A stretch of 52,236 nt of DNA from an uncultured Spirochaetaceae bacterium (lineage in GTDB: Bacteria; Spirochaetota; Spirochaetia; Sphaerochaetales; Sphaerochaetaceae). The notes beneath the pieces were generated by a model. That model saw only the letters and a program-made list of their open reading frames with translations. It had not been told where the DNA came from and did not search any database. The first letter of the stretch is position 1. Each line of letters starts with the position of its first letter. Of this stretch, positions 8,409 to 16,765 are shown one piece after another. A program made the position numbers and the translations under genes. The stretch covers positions 1 to 52,236 of the forward strand of contig CALXLA010000049.1 in NCBI GenBank assembly GCA_944389075.1, given 5' to 3'.

Positions 8409-9617
8409 CTACCCTCTGGATTCTCTGATTCTTGCCAGACCGCCCATTGAAGTCTCTCTGTAGAGGGATGGCAGCGCATGCCCCGTCTCCATCATTACTT
8501 CGACGACATCATCGAATGAGATCTTGTGCCTTCCATCTCCCATCAAGGCATAAGAAGCATGGTCTATGGCCCTCATCGCCGCCATCGCATTCCGCTCTAT
8601 GCATGGAATCTGGACAAGGCCCATCAAGGGATCGCATGTAAGGCCGAGATGATGCTCAAGTCCCATCTCTGCAGCATATTCAATCTGGTAGATGGAACCG
8701 CCGAGGAGCTGTGCAGCTGCAGCCCCTGCCATTGCGCAGGCAACGCCGACCTCTCCCTGGCATCCCACCTCCGCTCCTGAAATCGAGCCATTTGTCTTTA
8801 CTATATTACCTATGAGACCAGCTGTCAGAAGAGCCCTCAGCACCCGGACCTCCGGGATATCATACTCCTTCGCAAGATGATACAGCGCTCCAGGGAGGAC
8901 ACCACAGCTGCCGCATGTCGGAGCTGTCACTATCCTGCCGCCTCCCGCATTCTCCTCCGCAACTGCAAGCGCATATGCAAAGCAATGGGATGTATTGGCC
9001 ATAGGACCTGTGAAATCTCTCGATTTCGCATATGCCTGCCAAGCCTTCCTCTGAAGCTTGAGGCCTCCGGGAAGCACGCCTTCAGCATCAAGGCCTCTCT
9101 TTATGGATTCCTTCATCACTGTCCATATGTCATGCATGAAATCAATGATATCCTCGCCTTCAGCTTCTACAGCGACCTCCCACATCTGATATCCTGTGTC
9201 CTCGCAGTATGCAAGCAGTTTTCTCATGCTGCCAAGCTTGCTGTTGTCATAGATATGCGATACTGTATCGTGCTCGCCTTCCTTGACGATCTTGCCACCA
9301 CCTACTGAATAGAATGTCTCAGAAACATCTTCTGGCTTTGTCATGACAAGCGTAAGCGCATTCGGATGGAATGGCTTCACCTGATCTGGATACCAGTTTA
9401 TCGTGATATCGATACCTTTCGATGAGAATACATCCCTGATAGCCTTATCTGTAAGATGTCCTTTTCCAGTAGCTGCAAGCGAGCCATACAGCTCTGCCCT
9501 TCCTTCCTGAATGTCAGGATGTTCTGCGATGAATCTCTCAGCAGCAGCCCTCGGTCCCATCGTATGGGAAGAAGAAGGCCCATACCCTACTCTGTAAAGC
9601 TCCCTTAGCGATTCCAT
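8409..9617 (-). CDS. sdaA: L-serine ammonia-lyase (iron-sulfur L-serine dehydratase)
   Basis: 402 aa, single-chain form carrying both beta and alpha parts. Serine is deaminated to pyruvate and ammonia. The N-terminal S-S-S-H-T-M-G-P motif and the cluster cysteines in A-P-T-C-G-S-C-G-V, G-C-Q-G-E and L-T-C-D-P are all present. The start is ATG 9617. Longer in-frame starts at 9635 and 9653 lie inside the promoter hexamers, and family alignments begin near this methionine. There is no Shine-Dalgarno, and the -10 ends 7 bp before ATG. Confidence 0.93.
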   Translation of the reverse strand: MESLRELYRVGYGPSSSHTMGPRAAAERFIAEHPDIQEGRAELYGSLAATGKGHLTDKAIRDVFSSKGIDITINWYPDQVKPFHPNALTLVMTKPEDVSETFYSVGGGKIVKEGEHDTVSHIYDNSKLGSMRKLLAYCEDTGYQMWEVAVEAEGEDIIDFMHDIWTVMKESIKRGLDAEGVLPGGLKLQRKAWQAYAKSRDFTGPMANTSHCFAYALAVAEENAGGGRIVTAPTCGSCGVLPGALYHLAKEYDIPEVRVLRALLTAGLIGNIVKTNGSISGAEVGCQGEVGVACAMAGAAAAQLLGGSIYQIEYAAEMGLEHHLGLTCDPLMGLVQIPCIERNAMAAMRAIDHASYALMGDGRHKISFDDVVEVMMETGHALPSLYRETSMGGLARIRESRG

Positions 9618-9624
9618 AGGAAAG

Positions 9625-9653
9625 AGTCTACACATCACTCTGCTTCCTCTCAA
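9625..9653 (-). promoter_or_regulatory. Predicted leaderless promoter of sdaA
   Basis: On the minus strand TTGAGA (9648-9653), 17 bp, TAGACT (9625-9630), then 7 bp to ATG 9617. The expected transcription start falls on the start codon. Confidence 0.7.
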
Positions 9654-9659
9654 TAGGAA

Positions 9660-10376
9660 CTACCAGGAAGGAAACACAGAAATATATTCCGTAGTCTCAA
9701 ATTCCTCATCAACCGCGATTGTGAGCAGAAGCGATCTCGCAAGACAGCCGAAACGATAGACCCCTGGGCGGAAAGAAAGATATACAGTCTGTCCTGAAAA
9801 CTCTACATCAAACGAAGGCACGTCATACCGCTCAGATATCCATGTGCCGCTTGGTATGAGCTCGAACATCAGGGGTTTTGATTCAAATGACTTTATCGAG
9901 GAAGATGAAAGCGTTCCGTTGTACAGGCCCTCAAGAAACGCGCTTTCATCGATATCAGCAAGATACGGCTGTGCTTTCCTCACATTCTCCATGGAAAGCA
10001 TCGATACGACATCTGGCCTGTACTCGGCAGCTCTTATAAGCATCTCAGCAAAAGAGCCATCTTCCGCGCGGAGGATTACTGTATCGCCATTTCCCTCGAA
10101 GAAGCCTCCTATAGGACCAAGGACATCAATCGGAATCATCACAACCGGTCTCAGCCCACCGCTGTAGACGCGTATCGATACCTCTCTCACTCCCCAGGGA
10201 ACATGTTCCCTGATGATATCCCGTCCATCGAAATAGATTAGCGTATGCCACATATCATTACGCATCATATCTTCGAATGGATGTTCTTCGGCAATCCTCA
10301 CAGTTACATATGCAGGAGTCTCGATCCTGCACGATACCATGACCATCGATAACAGCAGTACCGCAATAAGCTTCAT
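9660..10376 (-). CDS. Lipoprotein of unknown function
   Basis: 238 aa. Residues 1-16 form a signal peptide (K-L-I-A-V-L-L-L-S-M-V-M-V-S-C) with Cys16 as a likely lipidation site, so the protein is probably anchored in a membrane and exposed to the periplasm or surface. The rest is mixed alpha/beta with no recognised motif. The gene is transcribed leftward toward sdaA and its stop lies just upstream of the sdaA -35. It is divergent from nfo, and the two promoters lie back to back. Confidence 0.8.
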   Translation of the reverse strand: MKLIAVLLLSMVMVSCRIETPAYVTVRIAEEHPFEDMMRNDMWHTLIYFDGRDIIREHVPWGVREVSIRVYSGGLRPVVMIPIDVLGPIGGFFEGNGDTVILRAEDGSFAEMLIRAAEYRPDVVSMLSMENVRKAQPYLADIDESAFLEGLYNGTLSSSSIKSFESKPLMFELIPSGTWISERYDVPSFDVEFSGQTVYLSFRPGVYRFGCLARSLLLTIAVDEEFETTEYISVFPSW

Positions 10377-10382
10377 GTAATA

Positions 10383-10411
10383 TATACACCCAGAATCCCA
10401 TAATCTGACAG
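10383..10411 (-). promoter_or_regulatory. Candidate promoter of the lipoprotein gene
   Basis: Minus strand CTGTCA (10406-10411), 17 bp, TGTATA (10383-10388), then TATTAC and ATG 10376. The hexamers are weaker than in other cases, but the spacing is the same and no Shine-Dalgarno is seen. Confidence 0.45.
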
Positions 10412-10416
10412 CACTA

Positions 10417-10445
10417 TTGCCATTGCTTCTTCTTTAGAGTATGAA
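10417..10445 (+). promoter_or_regulatory. Candidate promoter of nfo
   Basis: TTGCCA (10417-10422), 17 bp, TATGAA (10440-10445), then 5 bp to ATG 10451. A short AAAGG lies in the gap, so leaderless initiation is less certain here. Confidence 0.5.
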
Positions 10446-10450
10446 AGGCT

Positions 10451-11281
10451 ATGATCTTCATAGGCCCTCATGTATCGATTTCAGAGTCAGTATCGCTCTC
10501 TCCTGCGAGAGCAGAAGCCACAGGTGCGACAGGATTCGCGATCTTCACGAAGAACCAGCGTGTATGGAAAGCCCCTGCGCTGAAGGAAGAAGATGTCACT
10601 GCATTCAGGAACAATCTAAAGGAGAAGGGCTTCTGTCCCGAAGCAGTCCTTCCCCATGCAGGCTATCTCATCAATCCCGCGACACCTGATGAGGCATTGT
10701 GGGAGAAATCGCTATCACTGTTTCTTGAAGAAGCTTCCAGAACTGCCAGACTGGGCCTTGGAAAGATAAACATACACCCTGGAGCATATAAGGAAGGCGA
10801 CAGGAAAGATGGGATACTGCGCGCTGCAAGGATGATAGACAAAGTGCTTGAGGAAACTGATGGTGTGTCCATTGCCATCGAGAACACGGCAGGTGCAGGG
10901 ACTATCCTCGGGTCATCATTCGAGGAACTTGATATGCTACTCGATGCTGTAAAGCACCCCGAACGTACTGGCTTCACTCTGGATACAGCACATCTCTACG
11001 GGGCTGGCTACGATGTGAAAGGGGACCCTGCATCGATTCTCGATTCATTCTGTGCCAGATTCGGCAGCGAAAAGCTTTTCGGCATGCATCTCAATGATTC
11101 GATGGTCGCCCTTGGCTCAAGGAAAGACAGGCATGCGCCTCTCGGGGAAGGATACATAGGAAAGGAAGCATTCCTGGAAATAGTCAGGCATCCTGCCACA
11201 GATGGCATACCACTCATACTGGAAACACCTGATGAGGCCAAATGGCCAGAGGAAGTCAGCTATCTTCTCAACGCAAGATAA
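10451..11281 (+). CDS. nfo: Endonuclease IV (AP endonuclease)
   Basis: 276 aa, matching the usual 270-285. It cleaves DNA 5' to abasic sites in base excision repair. Zinc-ligand motifs are visible: L-P-H-A-G-Y-L (about 73-79), I-N-I-H-P-G-A near 112, A-I-E-N-T-A-G near 143, L-D-T-A-H-L-Y-G-A-G-Y-D near 176, H-L-N-D-S near 214, D-R-H-A-P-L-G-E-G near 226 and L-E-T-P near 258. The 3' end overlaps the convergent DUF4416 gene by 22 bp. Endonuclease III lies 2.4 kb away, so two base-excision enzymes are close together. Confidence 0.95.
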   Translation: MIFIGPHVSISESVSLSPARAEATGATGFAIFTKNQRVWKAPALKEEDVTAFRNNLKEKGFCPEAVLPHAGYLINPATPDEALWEKSLSLFLEEASRTARLGLGKINIHPGAYKEGDRKDGILRAARMIDKVLEETDGVSIAIENTAGAGTILGSSFEELDMLLDAVKHPERTGFTLDTAHLYGAGYDVKGDPASILDSFCARFGSEKLFGMHLNDSMVALGSRKDRHAPLGEGYIGKEAFLEIVRHPATDGIPLILETPDEAKWPEEVSYLLNAR

Positions 11282-11775
11282 TCCTTCCGCATCTTGATGA
11301 GAATCGTCTGGACATCATCGGATCTGTAATCCGCATAAGTCCAGGGAAATGAGACAAATCCATGATTCTGGTAAATAAGCGTCACCTCAGCATAGAGATT
11401 GTGTCCTATGGCAATCCTGTGGGCCCTGTTCTTCGTAGTCGCGAGAATCACGGAAGCCTCTGAGATAAGCCCCGGATCCAGATTTATCTTCCGTTTTCCA
11501 TCAACAGCCTCATCAAGCTCTATGGCATTAGTGATTGTCTTGGCATCAGCAAGCGTATCAGGGCTTATAAGGCGTGAAAAGGATATGAAGAATCTTTCTA
11601 TACCTTCCCCCATCTCTGGATTATAGTAATCAGTGAATGTGAATGGCATGGATGGGGAGATATACGAAATCGGGCCAAAGGAATCCACCAGCTTCTCTCT
11701 TATGGAATCAGGGAATCCCCGCGTACTGAGGATTCCCATGAACAGCAGATTCTTCTGGTATTGCCTTTCCTTCAC
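11260..11775 (-). CDS. DUF4416 family protein
   Basis: 171 aa, cytoplasmic. The features I associate with DUF4416 are K-I-N-L-D-P-G-L-I near residue 96, a following A-T-T-K-N-R-A-H-R-I, then Y-A-E-V-T-L-I-Y and the terminal P-W-T-Y-A-D-Y-R. No activity is established for the family as far as I know. The start overlaps the stop of the aromatic-biosynthesis fusion gene by 4 nt, so it is the downstream gene of that operon. Confidence 0.75.
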   Translation of the reverse strand: MKERQYQKNLLFMGILSTRGFPDSIREKLVDSFGPISYISPSMPFTFTDYYNPEMGEGIERFFISFSRLISPDTLADAKTITNAIELDEAVDGKRKINLDPGLISEASVILATTKNRAHRIAIGHNLYAEVTLIYQNHGFVSFPWTYADYRSDDVQTILIKMRKDYLALRR

Positions 11776-13685
11776 TTCAGCACCGATGTGTACAGGCCAA
11801 GAGAGCGGAAAGAAGTCGTCTTCTCCTTCACTGCCTTCTGGAGCTCATCATAACTTGCAAGATCATCGACCTTTATCTCTGTGAAGAACAGATACTCCCA
11901 TGGCTTCCCTGGTATAGGCCTGGATTCGAGCTTGGACATATTCACGCCTTTATCTGAGAATACCTTCAGTGCATTGAGCAGTGCGCCCGGCTCATCGGAT
12001 ACAGAGAACAGCACAGCAGCCTTATCGAGTCTGGCTCTGGATCTGAAGCTTTCGGAATTCTCATCCCTTGCTATGACAAAGAATCTCGTATAGTTCGCAG
12101 CATCTGTCTCGATTCCCTGCCTGATGATCTTCATGCCGTAATATACTGCGGCAGGAGAGCCTGCAATTGCTGCGGATGACTTGTCATCAAGCTTGGCGAT
12201 ATGCTCAACAGCGCCTGCTGTATCAAAGAAAGGAATCGCTTCTGCATCTGGAAGCTCGCGCGCAAGGAATTCCCTGCACTGCGCAAGCCCCTGTGGATGA
12301 GAATAGACTTTCTTTATATCGCTGAGCTCCGCATCAGGAAGACCTATCAGATTATGGACGACCCTCACCTGCTGCTCTCCGACGACCGTTATCTCCGGAT
12401 GCATGGCAAGAAGATCTATCGTATCATATATCGTACCGCCAAGAGTGTTCTCCACAGGCACTACACCATAGAGAGCATCACCTCTTGATACAGCATCGAA
12501 GACATCTGAGAACAGATGGCACGGCATAAGAACTGCATCCTCATCGAATGTCCTTCTGACAGCCAGCTCGGAGAAAGCACCCCTTACGCCCTGGAAGGCA
12601 ATGGCCATGCTTCCATTCGGAGCACTCTCCTGATCCTTTGGCTTGATAGTCTCAGGAAGCACGCGTGGAATGCGCTCAAGACTCTTGCCGACAACAGGTG
12701 CAAGAGCCTGAATGTCATGCATAAGCTTCGAGAACTGCTGAGGATAAAGCGACTGAGGACCATCAGACAAGGCCTCCTCAGGATGGTTATGGACCTCTAC
12801 GATGATGCCTGAAGCGCCACCGGCAATCAATGCGAGCGACATAGGGGAAACCATATCCCGGATACCAGTCGCATGCGATGGATCTCCGATTACAGGCAGA
12901 TGGGATAGCTTCTGGACAACAGGAATCGCAGAACAGTCAAGCGTATTGCGCGTTGCCTTCTCGAAAGTCCTGATTCCCCTCTCGCAGAGAACGACCTGAT
13001 CAGTACCGGATGCCATGAGATACTCAGCAGCCATCAGCCATTCCTCTATCGTAGCGGAAAGACCTCTTTTGAGAAGAACAGGCATCCCTGTCTTTCCCAC
13101 TTCCTTGAGAAGTTCGAAGTTCTGCATGTTCCTTGCACCGATCTGGAACATATCGATATAAGAGGCCATCATCTTAACATCGCCAGGCGATACGACCTCT
13201 GTCGTGACTGGCATATCGAAGGCATCGCCGGCCTTCCTGAGAAGCATCAGGCCTTCTTCCCCCAACCCCTGGAATGAGTATGGGCTCGTGCGTGGCTTGA
13301 ATGCTCCGCCACGGAGGATGACTGCGCCTGATTCCCTGACAGATTCTGCGATGCTCATGATCTGATCATAGCTTTCGACAGCGCAGGGACCAGCCATAAC
13401 CACAATCCTGTTGCCTCCGATCTTCACTTTGCCGACACTGACGATTGTGTCTTCCTTCTTAAGCTCACGCGATGCAAGCTTATAAGGCTTCGAGATAGGA
13501 ACAACAGAACTGACGCCAGGCAGAAGCTCAACTGTCCTTGCGTCTATATGGACGGTACCAACAGCACCGAGGACTGTATCCTGCTGTCCTACGATTTCCT
13601 TGACAATAAAGCCTTTGCCTGAAAGGAATGACTTTACTTTATCTTTTTCGCTAGGTGTTATACCCTGTTTGAGAATTACGATCAT
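11772..13685 (-). CDS. Fused DAHP synthase and prephenate dehydratase with ACT domain
   Basis: 637 aa. Residues 1-70 form the ferredoxin-like regulatory domain of type I-beta DAHP synthases. Residues 75-345 are the synthase barrel (G-P-C-A-V-E-S, R-G-G-A-F-K-P-R-T-S-P, K-R-G-L-S-A-T, G-D-P-S-H-A-T-G). Residues 365-545 are prephenate dehydratase (F-Q-G-V-R-G-A-F-S, P-V-E-N-T-L-G-G, the N-Y-T-R-F motif). The C-terminal 80 residues are an ACT domain with D-E-P-G-A-L and K-L-E-S-R-P. The protein thus joins the first step of aromatic synthesis to the last phenylalanine-branch step before transamination. There is no chorismate mutase domain. No frameshift or stop separates the parts. Confidence 0.93.
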   Translation of the reverse strand: MIVILKQGITPSEKDKVKSFLSGKGFIVKEIVGQQDTVLGAVGTVHIDARTVELLPGVSSVVPISKPYKLASRELKKEDTIVSVGKVKIGGNRIVVMAGPCAVESYDQIMSIAESVRESGAVILRGGAFKPRTSPYSFQGLGEEGLMLLRKAGDAFDMPVTTEVVSPGDVKMMASYIDMFQIGARNMQNFELLKEVGKTGMPVLLKRGLSATIEEWLMAAEYLMASGTDQVVLCERGIRTFEKATRNTLDCSAIPVVQKLSHLPVIGDPSHATGIRDMVSPMSLALIAGGASGIIVEVHNHPEEALSDGPQSLYPQQFSKLMHDIQALAPVVGKSLERIPRVLPETIKPKDQESAPNGSMAIAFQGVRGAFSELAVRRTFDEDAVLMPCHLFSDVFDAVSRGDALYGVVPVENTLGGTIYDTIDLLAMHPEITVVGEQQVRVVHNLIGLPDAELSDIKKVYSHPQGLAQCREFLARELPDAEAIPFFDTAGAVEHIAKLDDKSSAAIAGSPAAVYYGMKIIRQGIETDAANYTRFFVIARDENSESFRSRARLDKAAVLFSVSDEPGALLNALKVFSDKGVNMSKLESRPIPGKPWEYLFFTEIKVDDLASYDELQKAVKEKTTSFRSLGLYTSVLK

Positions 13686-13694
13686 ATTGATGAA

Positions 13695-13723
13695 AAACTA
13701 GCTTTTATGGAAAACTTGGTCAA
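13695..13723 (-). promoter_or_regulatory. Promoter of the DAHP synthase-prephenate dehydratase gene
   Basis: Minus strand TTGACC (13718-13723), 17 bp, TAGTTT (13695-13700), then 9 bp to ATG 13685. It lies across the first codons of the divergent nth gene. The predicted leader is at most 2-3 nt and no Shine-Dalgarno is visible. Confidence 0.6.
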
Positions 13724-14384
13724 CGAGAAAAACAGCTTTGAGAGGATATTCTCCCTATTTGAAAGGAAACTTGAGGAACTTGGAGCCCCTCTTCCATCCG
13801 TCAGCCTGATTGCGGCCGAGGATAATGACCCATATAGAATCCTTGCATCCACGATAATAAGCCTCCGCACGCGCGATGCCGTGACGCTTTCCGCATCAAT
13901 GAGGCTGTTTGAATCATTTCCTGATATAAAAAGCCTGAAAGAGGGTGATATATCCAAGATAGAAGAAGCCATAAAGCCTGCCGGTTTCTACAGAAGGAAA
14001 GCCCAGCAGCTGAAGACTATAGCCAGGATAATCTATGATGAATACGGCGGGAAAGTCCCCGACGATATCGATAAGCTGATGGAACTGCCGGGAGTCGGGA
14101 TAAAGACAGCTTCCCTTGTGCTGAATCTTGGCTATGGAATCGATGCGATCTGCGTTGACTGCCATGTCCATCAGATTGCGAACAGGCTTGGCTGGGTTGA
14201 TACATCCTCTCCGGAAGAAACAGAGAAAGTGATGAGAAAGATACTGCCCAGACGCTACTGGATCCCTCTCAATGAGATGCTTGTGCGCTATGGGCAGCAT
14301 GTATGCCTTCCGGTATCCCCGCTCTGCTCTTCATGTCCGGCAGATGCTGATTGCCCGAAAAAAGGCGTTGCAAGTCACAGATGA
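13707..14384 (+). CDS. nth: Endonuclease III
   Basis: 225 aa. It is a DNA glycosylase/AP lyase for oxidised pyrimidines. The helix-hairpin-helix L-P-G-V-G-I-K-T-A-S carries the catalytic lysine, V-D-C-H-V-H-Q-I-A-N-R-L-G holds the catalytic aspartate, and the [4Fe-4S] loop is C-x6-C-x2-C-x5-C near the C terminus. The start at 13707 has no evident Shine-Dalgarno, and I could not find a convincing promoter, so the exact start is less sure than the identity. It diverges from the aromatic fusion gene with 21 bp between the two starts. The next gene, convergent, ends one base after its stop. Confidence 0.93.
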   Translation: MENLVNEKNSFERIFSLFERKLEELGAPLPSVSLIAAEDNDPYRILASTIISLRTRDAVTLSASMRLFESFPDIKSLKEGDISKIEEAIKPAGFYRRKAQQLKTIARIIYDEYGGKVPDDIDKLMELPGVGIKTASLVLNLGYGIDAICVDCHVHQIANRLGWVDTSSPEETEKVMRKILPRRYWIPLNEMLVRYGQHVCLPVSPLCSSCPADADCPKKGVASHR

Positions 14385-14795
14385 TTATTTGACGATTTTC
14401 TTCACAGCAGGCATAGCCACCTTCAGGACGCATGCGAGAACAAGCAGATGCGTCACGAAATCCTCAATCCAGAGAATCCATCTCTCGCCATTGAAGCGGC
14501 TGAAACCGTAGACGAAATCAGAGAGGATGATGAAGATTATCCAGGCCGCAAGCACTATGAGTGTGGAGACCCTGACAAAGCTCTGCTTGACGCCACCGAC
14601 GAATGCCGGGATTATCATCAGAAGACCTGCAGCAAGAAGAACAACACCGACGACTATCTCCATCTCAGAGTCGAGCTCATCATAAAGAGGATTGCCGCCG
14701 AAACCACCGATTCCCTGTATGCCAATCACAACGAAAAGAAGTCCTACAAGCACTTTCAGGACAAGATCGCCAAGTGCCTTTGTTGTCATAGCCAT
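14385..14795 (-). CDS. Small multi-pass membrane protein, unknown
   Basis: 136 aa from ATG 14795, selected for its AAGGAGGTG Shine-Dalgarno 4 nt upstream. About four hydrophobic segments are visible (L-V-G-L-L-F-V-V-I-G-I near 14-24, a second near 46-64, a third near 75-92, and one near 115-128). It resembles small DoxX-like or DUF-type inner-membrane proteins in size, but I do not recognise a family motif. A TATAAT about 50 nt upstream on the minus strand may be its -10. The gene is convergent with nth and divergent from pth. Confidence 0.75.
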   Translation of the reverse strand: MAMTTKALGDLVLKVLVGLLFVVIGIQGIGGFGGNPLYDELDSEMEIVVGVVLLAAGLLMIIPAFVGGVKQSFVRVSTLIVLAAWIIFIILSDFVYGFSRFNGERWILWIEDFVTHLLVLACVLKVAMPAVKKIVK

Positions 14796-14842
14796 ATGAC
14801 ACCTCCTTGGAAAAACTGCACTTATTATAGCAGATGCATCAC

Positions 14843-14871
14843 TTGATAATACAGTCTCAGACACGCATCAT
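14843..14871 (+). promoter_or_regulatory. Predicted leaderless promoter of pth
   Basis: TTGATA (14843-14848), 17 bp, CATCAT (14866-14871), then AATGCC and ATG 14878. The -10 is imperfect, but the spacing is identical to the other leaderless sites and no Shine-Dalgarno is present. Confidence 0.55.
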
Positions 14872-14877
14872 AATGCC

Positions 14878-15405
14878 ATGATCAGAATGCTGGCATTCCT
14901 GGGCAATCCCGGGAAGGAATATGCTAAGACAAGGCACAATGCAGGCTTCATGCTATGCGATTACCTCTATCCCGGGATCACATACCAGATGAAATACCAC
15001 TCACAGTTCGCAAAGGAAGGAAACCTCTTCCTTCTTCGCCCTATGACTTTCATGAACCTCTCAGGCACTGCTGTATCTGAGGCGGCATCATTCTACAAGC
15101 TCAAGGCTGACGAGATCATGATAGTGCATGATGATCTAGAGCTTCCTTTAGGGGATGCCAGAATCCAGAAAGGAGGAGGCCTTCAGGGCCACAACGGGCT
15201 AAGGAACATAAAGGAACGCCTTGGAACAGATGGATTCTACAGACTGAGGATAGGTATCGGAAGACCTGTGCATGGCGATGTGAGGCTCTATGTGACATCT
15301 CCCTTTTCAAAAGATGAGGAGATAACGCTTTCACAGCTTTTCCCATCAATACAGAAAATGCTCTCATCTCCTGATAAAGAGCAGAGGATATCAATCACGC
15401 GCTAA
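14878..15405 (+). CDS. pth: Peptidyl-tRNA hydrolase
   Basis: 175 aa, slightly short of the usual 185-195. It releases peptides from prematurely dropped peptidyl-tRNA. Family motifs are present: F-L-G-N-P-G-K-E-Y near residue 7, T-R-H-N-A-G-F with the catalytic His near 20, R-P-M-T-F-M-N-L-S-G near 55, H-D-D-L-E-L-P-L-G near 82, and G-G-G-L-Q-G-H-N-G-L near 99. The 3' end overlaps the convergent decayed permease gene by 15 bp. Confidence 0.93.
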   Translation: MIRMLAFLGNPGKEYAKTRHNAGFMLCDYLYPGITYQMKYHSQFAKEGNLFLLRPMTFMNLSGTAVSEAASFYKLKADEIMIVHDDLELPLGDARIQKGGGLQGHNGLRNIKERLGTDGFYRLRIGIGRPVHGDVRLYVTSPFSKDEEITLSQLFPSIQKMLSSPDKEQRISITR

Positions 15406-16575
15406 TGCTTCCATAGGCTGCAGCCTTGCAGCTTTTGCCGCCGGATACCAGCCGAAGAATATTCCGATGAGAAGCGGAAAGATCAGGGAAGAGGCGACAG
15501 CGCCCGCGGAAACATGAAGGGACCATCCCGCAATCCCTGCGGCAGCTGATGATATCGCGATACCGGCAGCAAGCCCTATAAGACCTCCTGATGCCGACAG
15601 GACAACAGACTCCGTAAGGAACTGGGAACGGATGGCCTTCTCCGTTGCGCCCAAGGCCTTGCGTATCCCGATCTCTCCTGTTCTCTCGACAACGGAAACC
15701 ATCATTATGTTCATGATTCCTATCCCGCCAACTATGAGGGAAATCGCAGCTATCGCAGCAAGGAACATCGAGAATACGGACATCACGCTGTCCGACATCT
15801 CCTTGACAGTCGCAGGACTGAATATGCGGTAGTAATCTTCACCTGCTATCTCATCCAACTGCTCGATATCGTCAGCAGCGACTGTTGCATCATACCCCTC
15901 CGCGACCTTCACGACATATGTGCCGACCTGGTCTGTCCGCCTGAAACGCTGGACATATGTATTATATGGCATGAAGAGTGCCGTATTGTATGAAGCACCA
16001 AGAGAGTCATCACGCTCTTCCAGGACACCGACGACAAGGAACGATTTGGCCTGCTGCCTGAATACGGAGACATAGCTTCCGACAGCATCGCCCTCAGGGA
16101 ACAGCTCTTCAGCGAGCTCCTTGCCGATTATGCAGACCTGCCGCCTGTTTATATTATCAATAGCACCAAAGAACTCCCCTTCGCTTACTTCAAGCGCATT
16201 GGAGGTATGCCCCCAGTCAAAGACATGGCTCACCGAGAAAGAAGGGAACACATCGCCGCCGCTTCCATCATAATAGATACTGAACGGGACTGATGCCGTA
16301 AGCGATGTATTATCATCAGGGGATATCATGGAAAATGAAAGAGACTGGACGTCAATTGAATCCATTCCGTCGGAAAGAGGAGAAATCCCCGTCTCGACAC
16401 TGAAGTCATATACATCATCCAGCTCCGCTTCCATGATATCGAGGAGCATGGCTTCATGATTCAGCTCAGCAGCTTCAGCATCAGGGCTTGCGGTCAGGGC
16501 CAGTTACACGACCTCATCGAAAGATGCGGAGAAAAGGGATGATGCGGATAGAAGCAGCAACAGGAATACAGCCAT
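15391..16575 (-). pseudogene. Chimeric remnant: tolC-like 5' end fused to macB-like permease 3' end
   Basis: A GGAGG site and ATG 16575 begin a signal peptide (V-F-L-L-L-L-L-S-A-S-S-L-F-S-A). It continues S-F-D-E-V-V, then an in-frame TAA (16504-16506), then L-A-L-T-A-S-P-D-A-E-A, the opening of TolC/OEP-family outer-membrane proteins. The same frame stays open to 15391. From roughly 16180-16210 the sequence becomes MacB-type: the end of the periplasmic core (R-R-Q-V-C-I-I-G-K-E-L-A-E-E-L-F), then the FtsX domain with three membrane helices and G-E-I-G-I-R-K-A-L-G-A-T. The macB ATPase, first membrane helix and most of the periplasmic domain are absent. The simplest explanation is an in-frame deletion across an efflux operon plus a nonsense codon. 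The TolC assignment rests on motif memory. Confidence 0.72.
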
Positions 16576-16644
16576 CGGTCCTCCAGGTTCGATTATATAT
16601 TCCTGACGCATGTTTCCTAATAGCAAACAGGTGACGAACACGCA

Positions 16645-16667
16645 AACTACACTGTAGTTGCAGTGTA
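16645..16667. promoter_or_regulatory. Palindromic operator candidate between divergent genes
   Basis: AACTACA-C-TGTAGTT (16645-16659) is a perfect 7-1-7 palindrome. It overlaps a second inverted repeat, TACACTG (16648-16654) and CAGTGTA (16661-16667). It lies between the efflux remnant and the GH13 gene, upstream of the GH13 -10 box, so it could bind a repressor of either. The regulator is unknown. Confidence 0.5.
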
Positions 16668-16727
16668 CTTAAGTGTATTTTGCAGGCAAGGAATCTATGA
16701 AACATACTATTAGCACGAAATTGGGTT

Positions 16728-16733
16728 TATAAT
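16728..16733 (+). promoter_or_regulatory. -10 box of the GH13 gene
   Basis: A perfect TATAAT, with no good -35 at 16-18 bp upstream. The gene then has an AGGGG ribosome site 5 nt before ATG 16766. The weak -35 next to a palindrome fits activator or repressor control. Confidence 0.45.
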
Positions 16734-16765
16734 AGGTACCTGAAAAAAACAAATCAGGGGTTTTT

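Noticed and set aside
8386-8470. Repeated GATTC motifs near the abiEii and sdaA stops
   Set aside because: They are short direct repeats partly within coding sequence, form no hairpin and show no regular spacing, so neither a terminator nor a CRISPR-like array is supported.
8877-9308. Open frame of 143 codons on the plus strand
   Set aside because: Antisense to sdaA, Cys-rich only because of the complementary codons.
15391-16449. Functional MacB permease starting at ATG 16449
   Set aside because: It would lack the ATPase, the first membrane helix and most of the periplasmic domain, and the frame upstream encodes a different protein's signal peptide; a chimeric remnant explains more.
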